This document shows positions 44,990 through 54,690 of a DNA stretch of 64,000 nucleotides, in pieces. This DNA comes from Streptomyces sp. NBC_00237 (GTDB lineage Bacteria > Actinomycetota > Actinomycetes > Streptomycetales > Streptomycetaceae). Made by a program: the position numbers and the translations under genes. Location of the stretch: the NCBI RefSeq assembly GCF_026342435.1, contig NZ_JAPEMT010000001.1, positions 1,482,501 to 1,546,500 on the forward strand, read 5' to 3'. How positions within the stretch are numbered: position 1 is the stretch's first letter; each line of letters starts with the position of its first letter. Under the pieces are notes generated by a model, which was not told the DNA's origin, did no database searches, and worked only from the letters and a program-made list of their open reading frames with translations.

Positions 44990-47650
44990 ATGGAGAATCC
45001 CCTTCGCCGACTTCCGCGTGGGCGCCTGCGCGGACGTCGGCCCGCCGCCGTCGTGGCGGTGCTCGCGGTGCTGCTGGGCGGTGGTGTCTGGGCGTCCGTG
45101 GCCGCCGCGGACGACCCGGTTCCGGTGCACAGGTCCGACCGCATGATGGAGATGCCCGGCGCACGCATCGACACCTCGTACTTCGTCGCGGGAGCGGGAG
45201 GGGGAGACGGTACGGGCCGCCGCCCCGCCGTCCTGATCGGGCACGGCTTCGGCGGGTCCAAGGACGACGTCCGCGCCCAGGCCGAGGAGCTCGCCCGCGA
45301 CGGGTACGCCGTCCTGACCTGGTCCGCCCGGGGCTTCGGCAAGTCCGGCGGCAGGATCGGCCTCAACGACCCCGACGCCGAGGTCAAGGACGTCACCCGC
45401 CTCGTCGACTGGCTCGCGCGGCAGAAGGACGTACTGCTCGACAAGGACGGCGACCCCCGTGTGGGCGTCACCGGCGGCTCCTACGGCGGCGCGATCTCCC
45501 TGCTGGCCGCCGGGTACGACCCCCGCGTCGACGCCATCGCCCCCCGGATCACGTACTGGAACCTCGCCCAGTCCCTCTTCCCCGACGGGGTGTTCAAGAA
45601 GCTCTGGGCCGGGATCTTCATCACCACCGGCGGCGGCTGCCAGCGCTTCGAACCGAAGCTGTGCGAGCTGTACGAAAGGGTCGCCGTCAGCGGCAAGCCG
45701 GACGACGCCGCGCGCACCGTCCTGGAGGCGCTCAGCCCGTCCGCCGTCGCCGACCGCATCAAGGTGCCGACGCTGATCCTCCAGGGGCAGAGCGACTCCC
45801 TGTTCCCCCTCGGCCAGGCCGACCAGATGGCCCGTGCCATCGAGCGCAACGGTGCTCCCGTCGCCGTCGACTGGCTGTCCGGCGGGCACGACGGCGGCGA
45901 CCCGGAGACCGACCGCGCCGATGAGCGCGTCTCCGCCTGGTTCGACCGGCACCTCAAGAAGGACACCTCCGCCGACACCGGTCCCGCCTTCCGCGTCAGC
46001 CGCACCGGAGGCGTCGACTCCACCAACGGCTCCGCCAACCTGCGCGGCGCCACCGCCGACCGCTACCCGGGCCTGCGCGGCGACGTCCGGAACATTCCGC
46101 TGACCGGCCGGGCGCCCGAGCAGACCTTCGCCAACCCGGCGGGCGCCAATCCGCCCGCCATCTCCTCCGTGCCCGGCGCGGGCGCCCTCTCGCAGCTCTC
46201 CGGGCTCGGTGTGGGCCTCTCCCTCGACTTCCCCGGCCAGTACGCCCGTTACGACTCCGCGCCCCTCGACACGGGCGTCCAGGTCACCGGAACACCCACC
46301 GTGAAGGTGCGCGTGAAGTCCACCAGTGACGACATGGTGCTCTTCGCGAAGGTCTACGACGCGAGCGCCAACGGCCAACAGGTCCTCCCGCACCAGCTCG
46401 TCACCCCGGTCCGCGTCACCGGCGCGAAGGCGGGCAGAACCGTCGAGCTCACGCTCCCGGCCATCGACCACACGTTCCAGGCCGGGCACCGGATGCGGCT
46501 CCTGCTCACCGCGACGGACCTCGGCTACGCCTCCCCGGCCGAGCCGGCGACGTACACCGTGTCGCTCGACGGCGGCGGCCTCAGCGTCCCCACCGACCCG
46601 AAGCTGGCCACCGCCTCCGCCGGGATCGCCTGGTGGGTGTGGGGGCTCCCGCTCGCGAGCGCCCTGGTGGCGGCCCTCCTGCTGCTGAGCGCGCGCCGCC
46701 GCACCACCGCCCCGGCACCGGACCCGGCGCTCGCCGACGTCCCCCTCCAGATCACCGCCCTCAGCAAGCGGTACGGCACGTCCGGCGACCGGTACGCCGT
46801 CCGTGACCTGTCCTTCCGCGTCGAGAAGGGCCAGGTCCTCGGGCTCCTCGGCCCCAACGGTGCGGGCAAGACCACCACCCTGCGCATGCTGATGGGCCTG
46901 ATCACTCCCGACGGCGGCGAGATCCGCGTCTTCGGGCACGCCATCCGCCCCGGCGCACCCGTCCTCTCCCGGGTCGGCGCGTTCGTCGAGGGCGCGGGCT
47001 TCCTCCCGCACCTGTCGGGACGCGCGAACCTGGACCTGTACTGGCAGGCCACAGGACGCCCCACGGCGGACGCGCACATCGAGGAGGCCCTGGAGATCGC
47101 CGGGCTCGGCGACGCCCTCCAGCGCGCCGTACGGACGTACTCCCAGGGCATGCGCCAGCGCCTGGCCATCGCGCAGGCCATGCTCGGCATGCCGGACCTG
47201 CTCATCCTGGACGAACCGACCAACGGCCTGGACCCGCCGCAGATCCGCGAGATGCGCGACGTGATGATCCGGTACGCGGCGGGCGGCCGCACCGTCATCG
47301 TCTCCAGCCATCTCCTGTCCGAGGTCGAGCAGTCCTGCACCGACCTCGTCGTGATGGACCACGGCAAGCTCGTCCAGGCGGGCCCCGTCGCCGAGATCAT
47401 CGGCTCCGGCGACACCCTCCTGGTCACCGTCGACGGCGAGGTCACCGAAGCGGTGATCGAGAAGGTGACCGCGCTGCCGGGCATCGAGACGGCCGTACGG
47501 GCCGAGGGCGGGCTCCTGGTCCGCCTCGACGGCGCGAGCGCGCAGCAGCTCATCGCGGAACTGGTGCGCATGGACGTGCCGCTGACGGGCGTCGGACCGC
47601 ACCGCCGCCTGGAGGACGCGTTCCTCACCCTGATCGGAGGCTCCGCATGA
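44990..47650 (+). CDS. Fusion: secreted-side S15-type hydrolase, one TM helix, ABC ATPase
   Basis: A 886-residue two-function protein. Residues 1-40 hold a signal/anchor sequence. About 45-540 is an X-Pro dipeptidyl-peptidase (S15/CocE-like) alpha/beta hydrolase with GGSYGG (Ser164) and a C-terminal jelly-roll. A hydrophobic helix (WWVWGLPLASALVAALLLL, about 545-565) is followed by a complete ABC ATPase with Walker A GPNGAGKTT near 621, YSQGMRQRLAIA and LLILDEPTNGLD. The hydrolase should be outside and the ATPase inside. The downstream permease gene overlaps it (ATGA). The reading frame is continuous with no sign of a frameshift. Confidence 0.92.
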   Translation: MENPLRRLPRGRLRGRRPAAVVAVLAVLLGGGVWASVAAADDPVPVHRSDRMMEMPGARIDTSYFVAGAGGGDGTGRRPAVLIGHGFGGSKDDVRAQAEELARDGYAVLTWSARGFGKSGGRIGLNDPDAEVKDVTRLVDWLARQKDVLLDKDGDPRVGVTGGSYGGAISLLAAGYDPRVDAIAPRITYWNLAQSLFPDGVFKKLWAGIFITTGGGCQRFEPKLCELYERVAVSGKPDDAARTVLEALSPSAVADRIKVPTLILQGQSDSLFPLGQADQMARAIERNGAPVAVDWLSGGHDGGDPETDRADERVSAWFDRHLKKDTSADTGPAFRVSRTGGVDSTNGSANLRGATADRYPGLRGDVRNIPLTGRAPEQTFANPAGANPPAISSVPGAGALSQLSGLGVGLSLDFPGQYARYDSAPLDTGVQVTGTPTVKVRVKSTSDDMVLFAKVYDASANGQQVLPHQLVTPVRVTGAKAGRTVELTLPAIDHTFQAGHRMRLLLTATDLGYASPAEPATYTVSLDGGGLSVPTDPKLATASAGIAWWVWGLPLASALVAALLLLSARRRTTAPAPDPALADVPLQITALSKRYGTSGDRYAVRDLSFRVEKGQVLGLLGPNGAGKTTTLRMLMGLITPDGGEIRVFGHAIRPGAPVLSRVGAFVEGAGFLPHLSGRANLDLYWQATGRPTADAHIEEALEIAGLGDALQRAVRTYSQGMRQRLAIAQAMLGMPDLLILDEPTNGLDPPQIREMRDVMIRYAAGGRTVIVSSHLLSEVEQSCTDLVVMDHGKLVQAGPVAEIIGSGDTLLVTVDGEVTEAVIEKVTALPGIETAVRAEGGLLVRLDGASAQQLIAELVRMDVPLTGVGPHRRLEDAFLTLIGGSA

Positions 47651-48516
47651 GCACTGTCGTGACCGACATGGCACCCGGCTACCGGCCCGGACGCACGCTT
47701 CCCCTCCGGGTCGAGGCCAAACGCCAGTGGCGACGCCGCCGTACGATGGTCATGGCGATCATCCTGGGCGCCCTGCCCTTCGTCCTGATCGCCGCCTTCG
47801 CCATCGGAGGCACCCCCTCCGAACGCGGGGGCAGCGCGAGCGGCCGCATCAACCTGATGGACACGGCGACCGCATCCGGTGCGAACTTCGCCGCCACCTG
47901 CCTCTTCGTCTCCGCGGGCTTCCTCCTGATCATCCCCGTGGCCCTCTTCTGCGGCGACACCGTCGCCTCGGAGGCCAACTGGTCGTCGCTGCGCTACCTG
48001 CTCGCCGCACCGGTGCCCCGCACGCGCCTGCTCTGGAGCAAGCTGGCGGTGGCCCTCGCCTTCAGCCTGGCGGCGATGATCCTGCTGCCGGTGGTCGCCC
48101 TGATCGCGGGAACGGCCGCCTACGGCTGGGGTCCCCTGGAACTCCCCACCGGAGGGGCCCTGTCGGCGGGCACGGCCGTCCCCCGCATCGCGATCATCGT
48201 CGGCTATCTCTTCGTCTCCCAACTGGTCACCGCGGCCCTCGCCTTCTGGCTCTCCACGAAGACGGACGCCCCGCTGGGCGCGGTCGGCGGGGCGGTCGGC
48301 CTGACCATCGTCGGGAACGTCCTGGACGCGGTGACCGCCCTCGGCGACTGGCGCGACTTCCTCCCGGCGCACTGGCAGTTCGCCTGGGTGGACGCCCTGC
48401 AACCACAGCTGGAGTGGGGCGGCATGCTCAAGGGGGCGGCGATCTCGGTGACGTACGCGCTGATCCTCTTCGCCCTGGCCTTCCGGGGCTTCTCCCGCAA
48501 GGACATCGTCTCGTGA
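47647..48516 (+). CDS. ABC-2-type permease
   Basis: A 289-residue membrane protein with six helices, partner of the ATPase fused to the hydrolase; coupled through ATGA at 47647-47650. It starts with a cytoplasmic basic segment (RVEAKRQWRRRRT), and has the ABC-2 feature DTVASEANWSSLRYLLAAPV with PRTRLLWSKL after helix 2. The pair forms a complete exporter of the drug/peptide kind, with an external hydrolase joined to it. Confidence 0.9.
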   Translation: MSTVVTDMAPGYRPGRTLPLRVEAKRQWRRRRTMVMAIILGALPFVLIAAFAIGGTPSERGGSASGRINLMDTATASGANFAATCLFVSAGFLLIIPVALFCGDTVASEANWSSLRYLLAAPVPRTRLLWSKLAVALAFSLAAMILLPVVALIAGTAAYGWGPLELPTGGALSAGTAVPRIAIIVGYLFVSQLVTAALAFWLSTKTDAPLGAVGGAVGLTIVGNVLDAVTALGDWRDFLPAHWQFAWVDALQPQLEWGGMLKGAAISVTYALILFALAFRGFSRKDIVS

Positions 48517-48563
48517 CGTAAGGGGGATGCCGTGCGGGGGTGACTCCGTACATCATGTGCGGC

Positions 48564-49040
48564 ATGTCAACTCTTCTGCTCGCACTGGCAGTTGTCTCCG
48601 TCGGCCTCTACGCGGGCATGATGCTCATCTTCCGGACGGGCATCATGCCCGCACTCGCGCGGGTCTCCGACGAACAGTTCGCGGCGGCGATGCGGCGCAT
48701 CAACGAGGACGTGCCGCGCGGCATCTTCGTGACGACGATGTTCGCGTCGGTGCTCTTCCCCGTCGCCGCCCTCATCGTCCCCCCGGAGGGCGGCCGCACC
48801 TCGCTCCAGCTCTGGCTGCTGATCGGCGGCCTGGCCCTCACCGTCCTCAACCACGCCGTCACGGCGGGCGGCAACATCCCCCTCAACAACGCCCTCGCGA
48901 CGTCGGAGAACGCCCCGACGACGGACACCGAAGCCCGCGCCGCCTTCGAGACCCGCTGGAACCGCCTGCACGGGGCGCGCACCCTGTTCGTGGTGGCGGG
49001 CTTCGCCCTGCTGGTGGCGAGCGCGGTCGTGGACAGGTAG
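48564..49040 (+). CDS. DUF1772 (anthrone-oxygenase-like) membrane protein
   Basis: A 158-residue protein with four hydrophobic segments. Family features are the N-terminal GLYAGMMLIFRTGIMPAL and the later NIPLNN, ARAAFETRWNRLHGARTL. ATG 48564 is used; a GTG at 48540 would add eight residues. TACATC lies 14 bases before the ATG, so a leaderless mRNA is possible. Some DUF1772 proteins are anthrone oxygenases in polyketide tailoring, but most are of unknown function. Confidence 0.82.
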   Translation: MSTLLLALAVVSVGLYAGMMLIFRTGIMPALARVSDEQFAAAMRRINEDVPRGIFVTTMFASVLFPVAALIVPPEGGRTSLQLWLLIGGLALTVLNHAVTAGGNIPLNNALATSENAPTTDTEARAAFETRWNRLHGARTLFVVAGFALLVASAVVDR

Positions 49041-49092
49041 CCGCCACGTCGCGGACAGGTGACCGCCACGACGCGGACAGGTGACCGCCACG
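49027..49092. repeat. Three 22-bp tandem repeats seeded at the DUF1772 stop codon
   Basis: GTGGACAGGTAGCCGCCACGTC, which includes the last codons and stop of the gene, is followed by two copies of GCGGACAGGTGACCGCCACGAC. Confidence 0.88.
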
Positions 49093-49105
49093 ACGGGAGG
49101 CACCG

Positions 49106-49195
49106 GCGCCGCACCTGTGCGAACCACCTCGCGCCGGGGGAGGCGTCAGCGCCGCACCAGCCAGCGCGAACAACCTCTCGCCGGGGGAGGTGCTA
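49106..49195. repeat. Degenerate repeats copying the 3' end of the glycosyltransferase gene
   Basis: Two units of 43 and 47 bases start GCGCCGCACC and contain GCGAAC and GCCGGGGGAGG. They resemble the sequence just inside the glycosyltransferase gene (GCGCCGCAACAGTGCGAACAG from 49196). Each unit ends with the complement of a stop codon, TCA or CTA. Confidence 0.7.
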
Positions 49196-50353
49196 GCGCC
49201 GCAACAGTGCGAACAGTGCCTCCCACCGCTCCCCGACCACCTCCGGCGCGTACCGTTGCACGACCCCCCGCGCCGCCTCCCCGAGCCGCTCCCGCAGCTC
49301 CTCGTCCACCATCAACGTCTCCATCTTCCGCGCCAGTTCATCGAGATTCCCCTGCCGGACCAGGAGCCCGTCCACCCCGTCCGTGACGATCTCCCGCACC
49401 CCCGGCGACACGTCGAACGCCACACAGGGCAACCCGGCGCCCATCGCCTCAAGAGGCGCCAGCGGAAACCCCTCCTGCCGCGACGGCAGTACGAAGAAGG
49501 CTCCCTCGCGCAGCGCCCGCGCACTCTCCTGGACGTACCCCGCCCACTCCACGGAGTCCGCGATCCCCAGCTCCGCACACTGCTTCCGCAGAGCCTCCTC
49601 GCGCGCCCTGCCGAGCGCACCGCCACCGGCCTCCCCGAACACCCGCAGCCGCCAGCCGGGACACCGCGGGGCGACCAGCGCCCAGGCGTCCAGCAGGATG
49701 TCGGTCCCCTTGTCGTGATCGAGCCGCCCGAGACTCACCACGCACTTGCCGCGACGGTCCGCGGCAGCCACCTCCCCACTCCGTACGGGCGCAGGCATCA
49801 CCCCCACATTGGTGAGCCAGTTGAGCGCCCACCAGTCAGCGTCCTGCCGGGTCGGCGCGAGCACCCGGTCGACCCCCGTCCGGCACAGCCACCGCAACCG
49901 CCCGAACCGGGCCGCACTCCTGGTGACGGCGAACGCCTCATGGCTCACCAGCACCACCGGCATCCCGGCGGTGTCCGCCAGCGCCACCCACTCCAGCGCC
50001 CACCCCTCCAGCACCACGACGACCCCCTCCCGCACCCCCCGGAACGCCGCCGACAACTCCCCGGCCTTCGCCCGCATCCCCCGCTCGTGCGCCCACCGCC
50101 GCCCCCGCGCGACCAGGGCCAGCGGATTCCGGGGCGCGGCGGGGGCGACGGGCGGCAGCCCGCCGTACAGAATCCCGACCTCGTACGGAACATCCGCCCC
50201 GCGCGCCACCCGCCGCTCCCCCTGGGGAACGGGTGCGATCCCGATCAGCCGCACCCGATGCCCCCGCGCGGCGAACATCCCGGCCAACTCCCGCGCCCGC
50301 CGGGCGCTGCCGCCGGGAGCGTCGACGTTGCCGGAGACGAGAAAGATGTCCAA
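49193..50353 (-). CDS. GT4-family glycosyltransferase
   Basis: Retaining GT-B glycosyltransferase of 386 residues. The N-terminal domain starts MDIFLVSGNVDAPGGSARRA. The C-terminal domain has CVVSLGRLDHDKGTDILLDA, and the EX7E element in RQEGFPLAPLEAMGAGLPCV, with sugar-nucleotide contacts. TTG 50353 is chosen because the fold begins at once and CTCGGGAAC precedes it. It is related to mycothiol/polysaccharide transferases (not the MshA itself). The acceptor is unknown; the next genes give no clue. Confidence 0.85.
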   Translation of the reverse strand: MDIFLVSGNVDAPGGSARRARELAGMFAARGHRVRLIGIAPVPQGERRVARGADVPYEVGILYGGLPPVAPAAPRNPLALVARGRRWAHERGMRAKAGELSAAFRGVREGVVVVLEGWALEWVALADTAGMPVVLVSHEAFAVTRSAARFGRLRWLCRTGVDRVLAPTRQDADWWALNWLTNVGVMPAPVRSGEVAAADRRGKCVVSLGRLDHDKGTDILLDAWALVAPRCPGWRLRVFGEAGGGALGRAREEALRKQCAELGIADSVEWAGYVQESARALREGAFFVLPSRQEGFPLAPLEAMGAGLPCVAFDVSPGVREIVTDGVDGLLVRQGNLDELARKMETLMVDEELRERLGEAARGVVQRYAPEVVGERWEALFALLRR

Positions 50354-50520
50354 GAGCAGTTCCCGAGCTGGTGAGCGACTGGTGCATTTCGGGCGAATGT
50401 ACACAAGAGGTCGCCGACCATCCGGGAGGACAAGGCGCTTGGCCCGAGCGCGGCACGGCAGCCGCAAGAGTCGGCAAAAAAGAAAGCCGACCAGCGTCAT
50501 CGCTGGTCAGCTTTGGTGTG

Positions 50521-50593
50521 CGCCCCCGGCAGGACTCGAACCTGCGGCCAAGCGCTTAGAAGGCGCCTGCTCTATCCACTGAGCTACGGGGGC
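50521..50593 (-). tRNA. tRNA-Arg (anticodon UCU)
   Basis: Read on the minus strand it folds as a cloverleaf: acceptor GCCCCCG/CGGGGGC with discriminator G, D-stem GCTC/GAGC, anticodon stem GGCGC/GCGCT with loop CTTCTAA (anticodon TCT, for AGA) and T-arm GCAGGTTCGAGTCCTGC. CCA is not encoded. AGA is a very rare codon in this genome. Confidence 0.95.
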
Positions 50594-50927
50594 CGGGTGG
50601 TGGGCCTGGGGCCCGGGTCGGCCTGTGGGGCCGTTTGTGGCCGTTGCCGGGGACAAGGATAGGGCTCCGATCACCTTGGCCCGGTTGCTTCACCTGCGTG
50701 GCACGATGTGGAGGTTCAGTGAAGCGACCCCGATAATCGCAGGCAGGTACGAATCTCGCACCGCTTTTGGCGCCTCGCGCCCCGGGTGTTGTGCACTCGT
50801 TATGCCTGTGCCCCACTCGCCCCAAGTGTCCCAGGGTGCGCATTGTCACCGATTGCGCGGATATCGGCGCGCAGAGACGGTCTATAAGCTTCAAAAAGCG
50901 GTCATAATTGGGCATTCTTCGTATGTG
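50594..50927. other. Upstream region of the dynamin-like operon
   Basis: No gene. It is lower in GC than its surroundings. A CATAAT hexamer at 50903 with AT-rich flanks could be the -10 of a promoter whose transcript begins close to the GTG starts. A possible developmental promoter. Confidence 0.45.
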
Positions 50928-52523
50928 GTGACCTTGGACGTACGGCCTCAGCTGCTTGACGCACTTTCCGCCCTGCGCGACCGTGTCGCCGCCGTGCGCC
51001 TTCCCTTTCCGCTGCCCGGGGCGCCCAGGGCGCGGCAGACGCGGGTGGAACTCCTCGCACAGCTCGACGACTATCTGGTGCCCCGGCTGCGCGATCCCGA
51101 AGCCCCCCTGCTCGCCGTCATCGGCGGGTCCACCGGGGCGGGGAAGTCGACGCTCGTCAATTCTCTGGTGGGACGACGGGTCACCGAGGCAGGTGTGCTG
51201 AGGCCGACCACGCGCACACCTGTGCTGGTGTGCCATCCCGACGACCACCACTGGTTCGCGGGACAGCGCGTACTGCCCCAACTGACGCGCGTATGGCTGC
51301 CGGAACGGTGCGAGGAGGAGACGGAGGAGGGAGGCGAGGAGGAGAGCGGGGTGCTGCGGGTGGAGACCTCCGAGTCGCTGCCCGTGGGGCTCGCCCTGCT
51401 GGACGCCCCCGACATCGATTCGCTCGTCGCCGCCAACAGGGTGCTCGCGGCCGAACTGATCTGCGCCGCCGACGTCTGGGTGATGGTGACCACGGCCTCG
51501 CGCTACGCGGACGCGGTGCCCTGGCATCTGCTGCGTACCGCCAAGGAGTACGACGCCATGCTGGTGACCGTTCTCGACCGGGTGCCCCACCAGGTGGTCG
51601 GCGAGGTGTCGCGGCAGTACGCGGCGCTGCTCACCCGGGCGGGCCTCGGCGAGGTGCCCCGCTTCACCATCCCCGAACTCCCCGAGTCGGCGGGCGGCGG
51701 CAGCGGACTGCTGCCCTCCACGGCCGTCGCCCCCCTGCTGGAGTGGCTCACCCACCGGGTGCGTGATCCCGCCGCCCGGCAGCAGGCCGTCGCCCGTACC
51801 GCACGGGGCGTCATGGACTCGCTGAACGCCCGGATGCCGGAGCTGGCGGGTGCGGTCTCCGCCCAGTACGCCGCCGCCGTACGGCTGACGTCGGCCGTCG
51901 AGGACGCCTACGAGTCGGAGGGCGAGCGGGTGCGCAGTCGGCTGGAGCGCGGCGCGGTGCTCTCGGGCGACGCCCTCACCCGCTGGCGCGCCCACCCGAC
52001 GGACGCCACCGACGGGGAACTGCTCGACTCCCTGGTGGACAGCCTCATCGCCCTCCTCCAGTGCGCCGTCGCCGCCGCCGACGAGCGCGTACGGGCCGCC
52101 TGGGGCGCCGAGCCCGCAGCGCAAGCAGTGGTTCCGGCAGGACCCGACCCCGAGTCAGGCGAGCGCATCGGCCTGGTCGTACGGCGCTGGCGGCGGGTCC
52201 TGGAGGAGCTGGCGGAGGAAGAGGTACGGGAGATGGAACGGCCGGCGGCCCCCGACCCGGAAACCGTGGCGGCCCTCCTCGCGGCGACGCTCCTGGGCGG
52301 ACGGCGGGCCCGTTCGGCGGGGGAGCGGCTGGCCGAACGGATCGGGGCCCAGGGCGCGCTCAGGCTGCGCGACCGGGGCGGCGAGCTGGTGACGACGTAC
52401 ATCGAACGGGTGCTGCACGCCGAGCGGGACCGACGGCTGGCACCCCTGGACGCGCTGGACGTGACGCCGGAGCCGCAGGCCGAGCTGATCGCCGCGCTGT
52501 CCGTGACGAAGAAGGAGAGGTGA
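50928..52523 (+). CDS. dynA: Dynamin-like GTPase, first of a pair (DynA-like)
   Basis: A 531-residue P-loop GTPase: Walker [11 protein letters not shown] at about 66-75, switch/G2 around [11 protein letters not shown]3 LLDAPDIDS, and G4-like VTVLDRVP. A long helical C-terminal part without clear membrane helices follows. The pair with the next gene and the ssb-like gene beyond matches the dynA-dynB neighbourhood of Streptomyces, whose products stabilise FtsZ rings during sporulation septation. Two GTG codons (50925, 50928) are possible starts. An acidic insert ([11 protein letters not shown]) lies before G3. Confidence 0.8.
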   Translation: MTLDVRPQLLDALSALRDRVAAVRLPFPLPGAPRARQTRVELLAQLDDYLVPRLRDPEAPLLAVIGGSTGAGKSTLVNSLVGRRVTEAGVLRPTTRTPVLVCHPDDHHWFAGQRVLPQLTRVWLPERCEEETEEGGEEESGVLRVETSESLPVGLALLDAPDIDSLVAANRVLAAELICAADVWVMVTTASRYADAVPWHLLRTAKEYDAMLVTVLDRVPHQVVGEVSRQYAALLTRAGLGEVPRFTIPELPESAGGGSGLLPSTAVAPLLEWLTHRVRDPAARQQAVARTARGVMDSLNARMPELAGAVSAQYAAAVRLTSAVEDAYESEGERVRSRLERGAVLSGDALTRWRAHPTDATDGELLDSLVDSLIALLQCAVAAADERVRAAWGAEPAAQAVVPAGPDPESGERIGLVVRRWRRVLEELAEEEVREMERPAAPDPETVAALLAATLLGGRRARSAGERLAERIGAQGALRLRDRGGELVTTYIERVLHAERDRRLAPLDALDVTPEPQAELIAALSVTKKER

Positions 52524-52528
52524 CGGCG

Positions 52529-54433
52529 GTGGGTGCGGAGACGGATGTGGACGTGGATGTGGATGCGGTCGTGCTGGACCCGGACGTGGACCCGGTGACG
52601 GACGCGGGAGGGGCGAAGGAGCGGGGCGGCTGGGACGACGGGCTGATCGCGCGGCGGGCGGCGGTCCGGCACGCAGCGGGCGGGCCGGGCGCGCACGAGC
52701 CTCAGATGTGCGCCGGAGGGCCGGAGGACTTCCCTCCGGAGGAGTTCGGCGACCTGCCGCCGGGGGGCGGGGAGTACGCGGCGGATCTGTCCGTACGGCT
52801 GGACGCTCTGCGGGAGCTGGTGGGCCTCTCGCGCGCCCGGCTCGCGGACGACACCCTGCACGAGGCCGGGCGGGTGCTGGACGAGGCGGTGGCGCGGCGG
52901 CGGCTCTCCGCGCAGCACACCGTCGTCGCCGTCGCGGGCGCGACCGGAAGCGGCAAGTCCACTCTCTTCAATTCCCTCGCCGGAGTGAGGATCTCGGAGA
53001 CCGGCCTCAAGCGGCCCACCACGTCCGCGCCGATCGCGTGCAGCTGGACCGACGGGGCGGCGGGGCTGCTGGACCGCCTCGGCATCCCGGGACGGCTGCG
53101 CAGACGGCCGTTCCAGGCCGGTACGGGCGCGGGGACCAGCGGCGACGAGGGGCTGCGCGGGCTGGTGCTGGTGGATCTGCCGGACCACGACTCGGCGGTG
53201 GTCGCGCACCGGGAACAGGTCGACCGGGTGCTCGCCCTCGTCGACGCGGTGATCTGGGTCGTCGACCCGGAGAAATACGCGGACGCCGCCCTGCACGAGC
53301 GCTATCTGCGCCCGCTCGCCGGGCACGCGGAGGTCACCTTCGTCGTGCTCAACCAGATCGACCGGCTGCCCGGCGACTGTGCCGACCTCGTCCTGGACGA
53401 CCTGCGCCGCCTCCTCGACGAGGACGGCATGGCGCTCGGCGAGCACGGCGAGCCCGGAGCCACCGTCCTCGCGCTTTCCGCCCTGACGGGTGACGGCGTG
53501 GAGGAACTCCGGGAACTGCTGCGGACGTTCGTACAGGAAAGGGGCGCTGCCGGGCGGCGGCTCGCCGCCGACGTGGACGCGACGGCCCTCCGGCTGCGCC
53601 CGGTGTACGTGGCGGAGGGCAGGGCCGGGCTGGGGGAGCGGGCACGGGAGGAGTTCGCGGACCGGCTCGCCGCGGCGGTCGGCGCGGCGGCGGCCGGGGA
53701 GGCGGCCGAGCGGGAGTGGCGGCGCAACGCGGGCCGGGCCTGCGGGTCGCCGTGGCTGCGGCTGTGGCGCTGGTACGACGCGCGACGGGTTGCGGGCGGC
53801 GGCAGCGGACCGGCCCTGCCGGGGCGGGCGTTCGACCGGCCGAGGGAGGTGGAGGTGACCGCGCGCCAGCGGGTCGAGCAGGCGGTACGGACGGTCGCTG
53901 ACGCCGCGACCGACGGGCTGCCCGCGCCCTGGGCGCAGGCCGTACGGGAATCCGCGGTGCGCGGCGCCGAGGGGCTGCCGGAGGAACTGGACGCCCTCGC
54001 GGCGGCGGCCGTCGCGCCGCAGGGCACCCCGCCCCCGAACGCGCGGCTCCGCCCGGGCAGGGGATGCCCTCCTCGGCCCGCGTGGTGGCCCGCCGCAGTG
54101 CTCGCCCAGGCGTCGATGACGCTGCTTCAGATCTACGGCGGACTATGGCTGTTGGGCCAGGTCCTGGGGGTGCTGGAGCCGGACCTGTTCCCGCCGTTCC
54201 TGCTGATGCTGGCCGGGGTGGCGGGCGGACCGGTCGTGGAATGGGGCTGCTGGGCGGCGGCCAGGGGCCCCGCCCGACGGTACGGGCAGGACGCCGAACG
54301 GCGGCTGCGCGAGGCGGCGGCGGGCTGCGGCCGGGCGAAGGTCCTCGACCCCGTCTCGGCGGAGTTGCTGCGCTACCGGGAAGTGCGGGAGCGGTATGCG
54401 GCGGTGACGGGGACGGGGGCGGGTCCGGGCTAG
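52529..54433 (+). CDS. dynB: Dynamin-like GTPase with two C-terminal membrane helices (DynB-like)
   Basis: A 634-residue GTPase. Walker A GATGSGKST is near 138-146, G3 reads LVDLPDHDS, and G4 reads LNQIDRL. Two hydrophobic helices (SMTLLQIYGGLWLLGQVL; PPFLLMLAGVAGGPVV) lie near 530-580. An acidic, low-complexity N-terminus precedes the GTPase domain. GTG 52529 is preferred because GAGGTGA precedes it well; GTG 52520 overlaps the dynA stop as GTGA. It should form a membrane complex with DynA at sporulation septa. Gene identity rests on domain order and neighbourhood. Confidence 0.8.
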   Translation: MGAETDVDVDVDAVVLDPDVDPVTDAGGAKERGGWDDGLIARRAAVRHAAGGPGAHEPQMCAGGPEDFPPEEFGDLPPGGGEYAADLSVRLDALRELVGLSRARLADDTLHEAGRVLDEAVARRRLSAQHTVVAVAGATGSGKSTLFNSLAGVRISETGLKRPTTSAPIACSWTDGAAGLLDRLGIPGRLRRRPFQAGTGAGTSGDEGLRGLVLVDLPDHDSAVVAHREQVDRVLALVDAVIWVVDPEKYADAALHERYLRPLAGHAEVTFVVLNQIDRLPGDCADLVLDDLRRLLDEDGMALGEHGEPGATVLALSALTGDGVEELRELLRTFVQERGAAGRRLAADVDATALRLRPVYVAEGRAGLGERAREEFADRLAAAVGAAAAGEAAEREWRRNAGRACGSPWLRLWRWYDARRVAGGGSGPALPGRAFDRPREVEVTARQRVEQAVRTVADAATDGLPAPWAQAVRESAVRGAEGLPEELDALAAAAVAPQGTPPPNARLRPGRGCPPRPAWWPAAVLAQASMTLLQIYGGLWLLGQVLGVLEPDLFPPFLLMLAGVAGGPVVEWGCWAAARGPARRYGQDAERRLREAAAGCGRAKVLDPVSAELLRYREVRERYAAVTGTGAGPG

Positions 54434-54553
54434 CCCGGCCGGTCCGGCACTGGCACTGGCCGGTCCGGCACTGGCCCGGCATTGGCCCAGGCCGTCCGGC
54501 AAGGCCCCTGTCCGGCGCGGACCCCGTCAGGCGCGGACCCCCTCAGGCAAGGA
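54434..54553. repeat. Tandem short repeats between dynB and ssbB
   Basis: CCGGTCCGGCACTGG-type units near 54440-54475, then three units close to CAGGCGCGGACCCCGT (about 16 bp) from 54509. They precede a terminator. Confidence 0.7.
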
Positions 54554-54583
54554 CCCCGTCACCCCTTCGGGTGGCGGGGTTTT
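54554..54583 (+). terminator. Terminator after the dynamin-like pair
   Basis: CCCCGTCACC and GGTGGCGGGG form a stem around CCTTCG, with a TTTT tail: a U-tailed rho-independent terminator. It separates dynAB from ssbB. Confidence 0.85.
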
Positions 54584-54690
54584 CCCCATCCGGGCCGCCG
54601 TCCACAGGCCCGGCGGGATTCCCGGAAACCGGCCAGCATGGACGGACCGGCCGGACGACGGCCGGTCGAGCGAAGTACGGGGGAGCAGCA

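Noticed and set aside
44354-47674. Minus-strand open frame of 1106 codons
   Set aside because: Only its last 137 codons are a gene (the GNAT enzyme from ATG 44767). The rest is antisense to the hydrolase-ABC fusion and exists because of high GC.
50521-50593. tRNA-Arg as an integration site with an element beside it
   Set aside because: Both flanks hold ordinary chromosomal genes, and no second copy of the tRNA 3' end was noticed.
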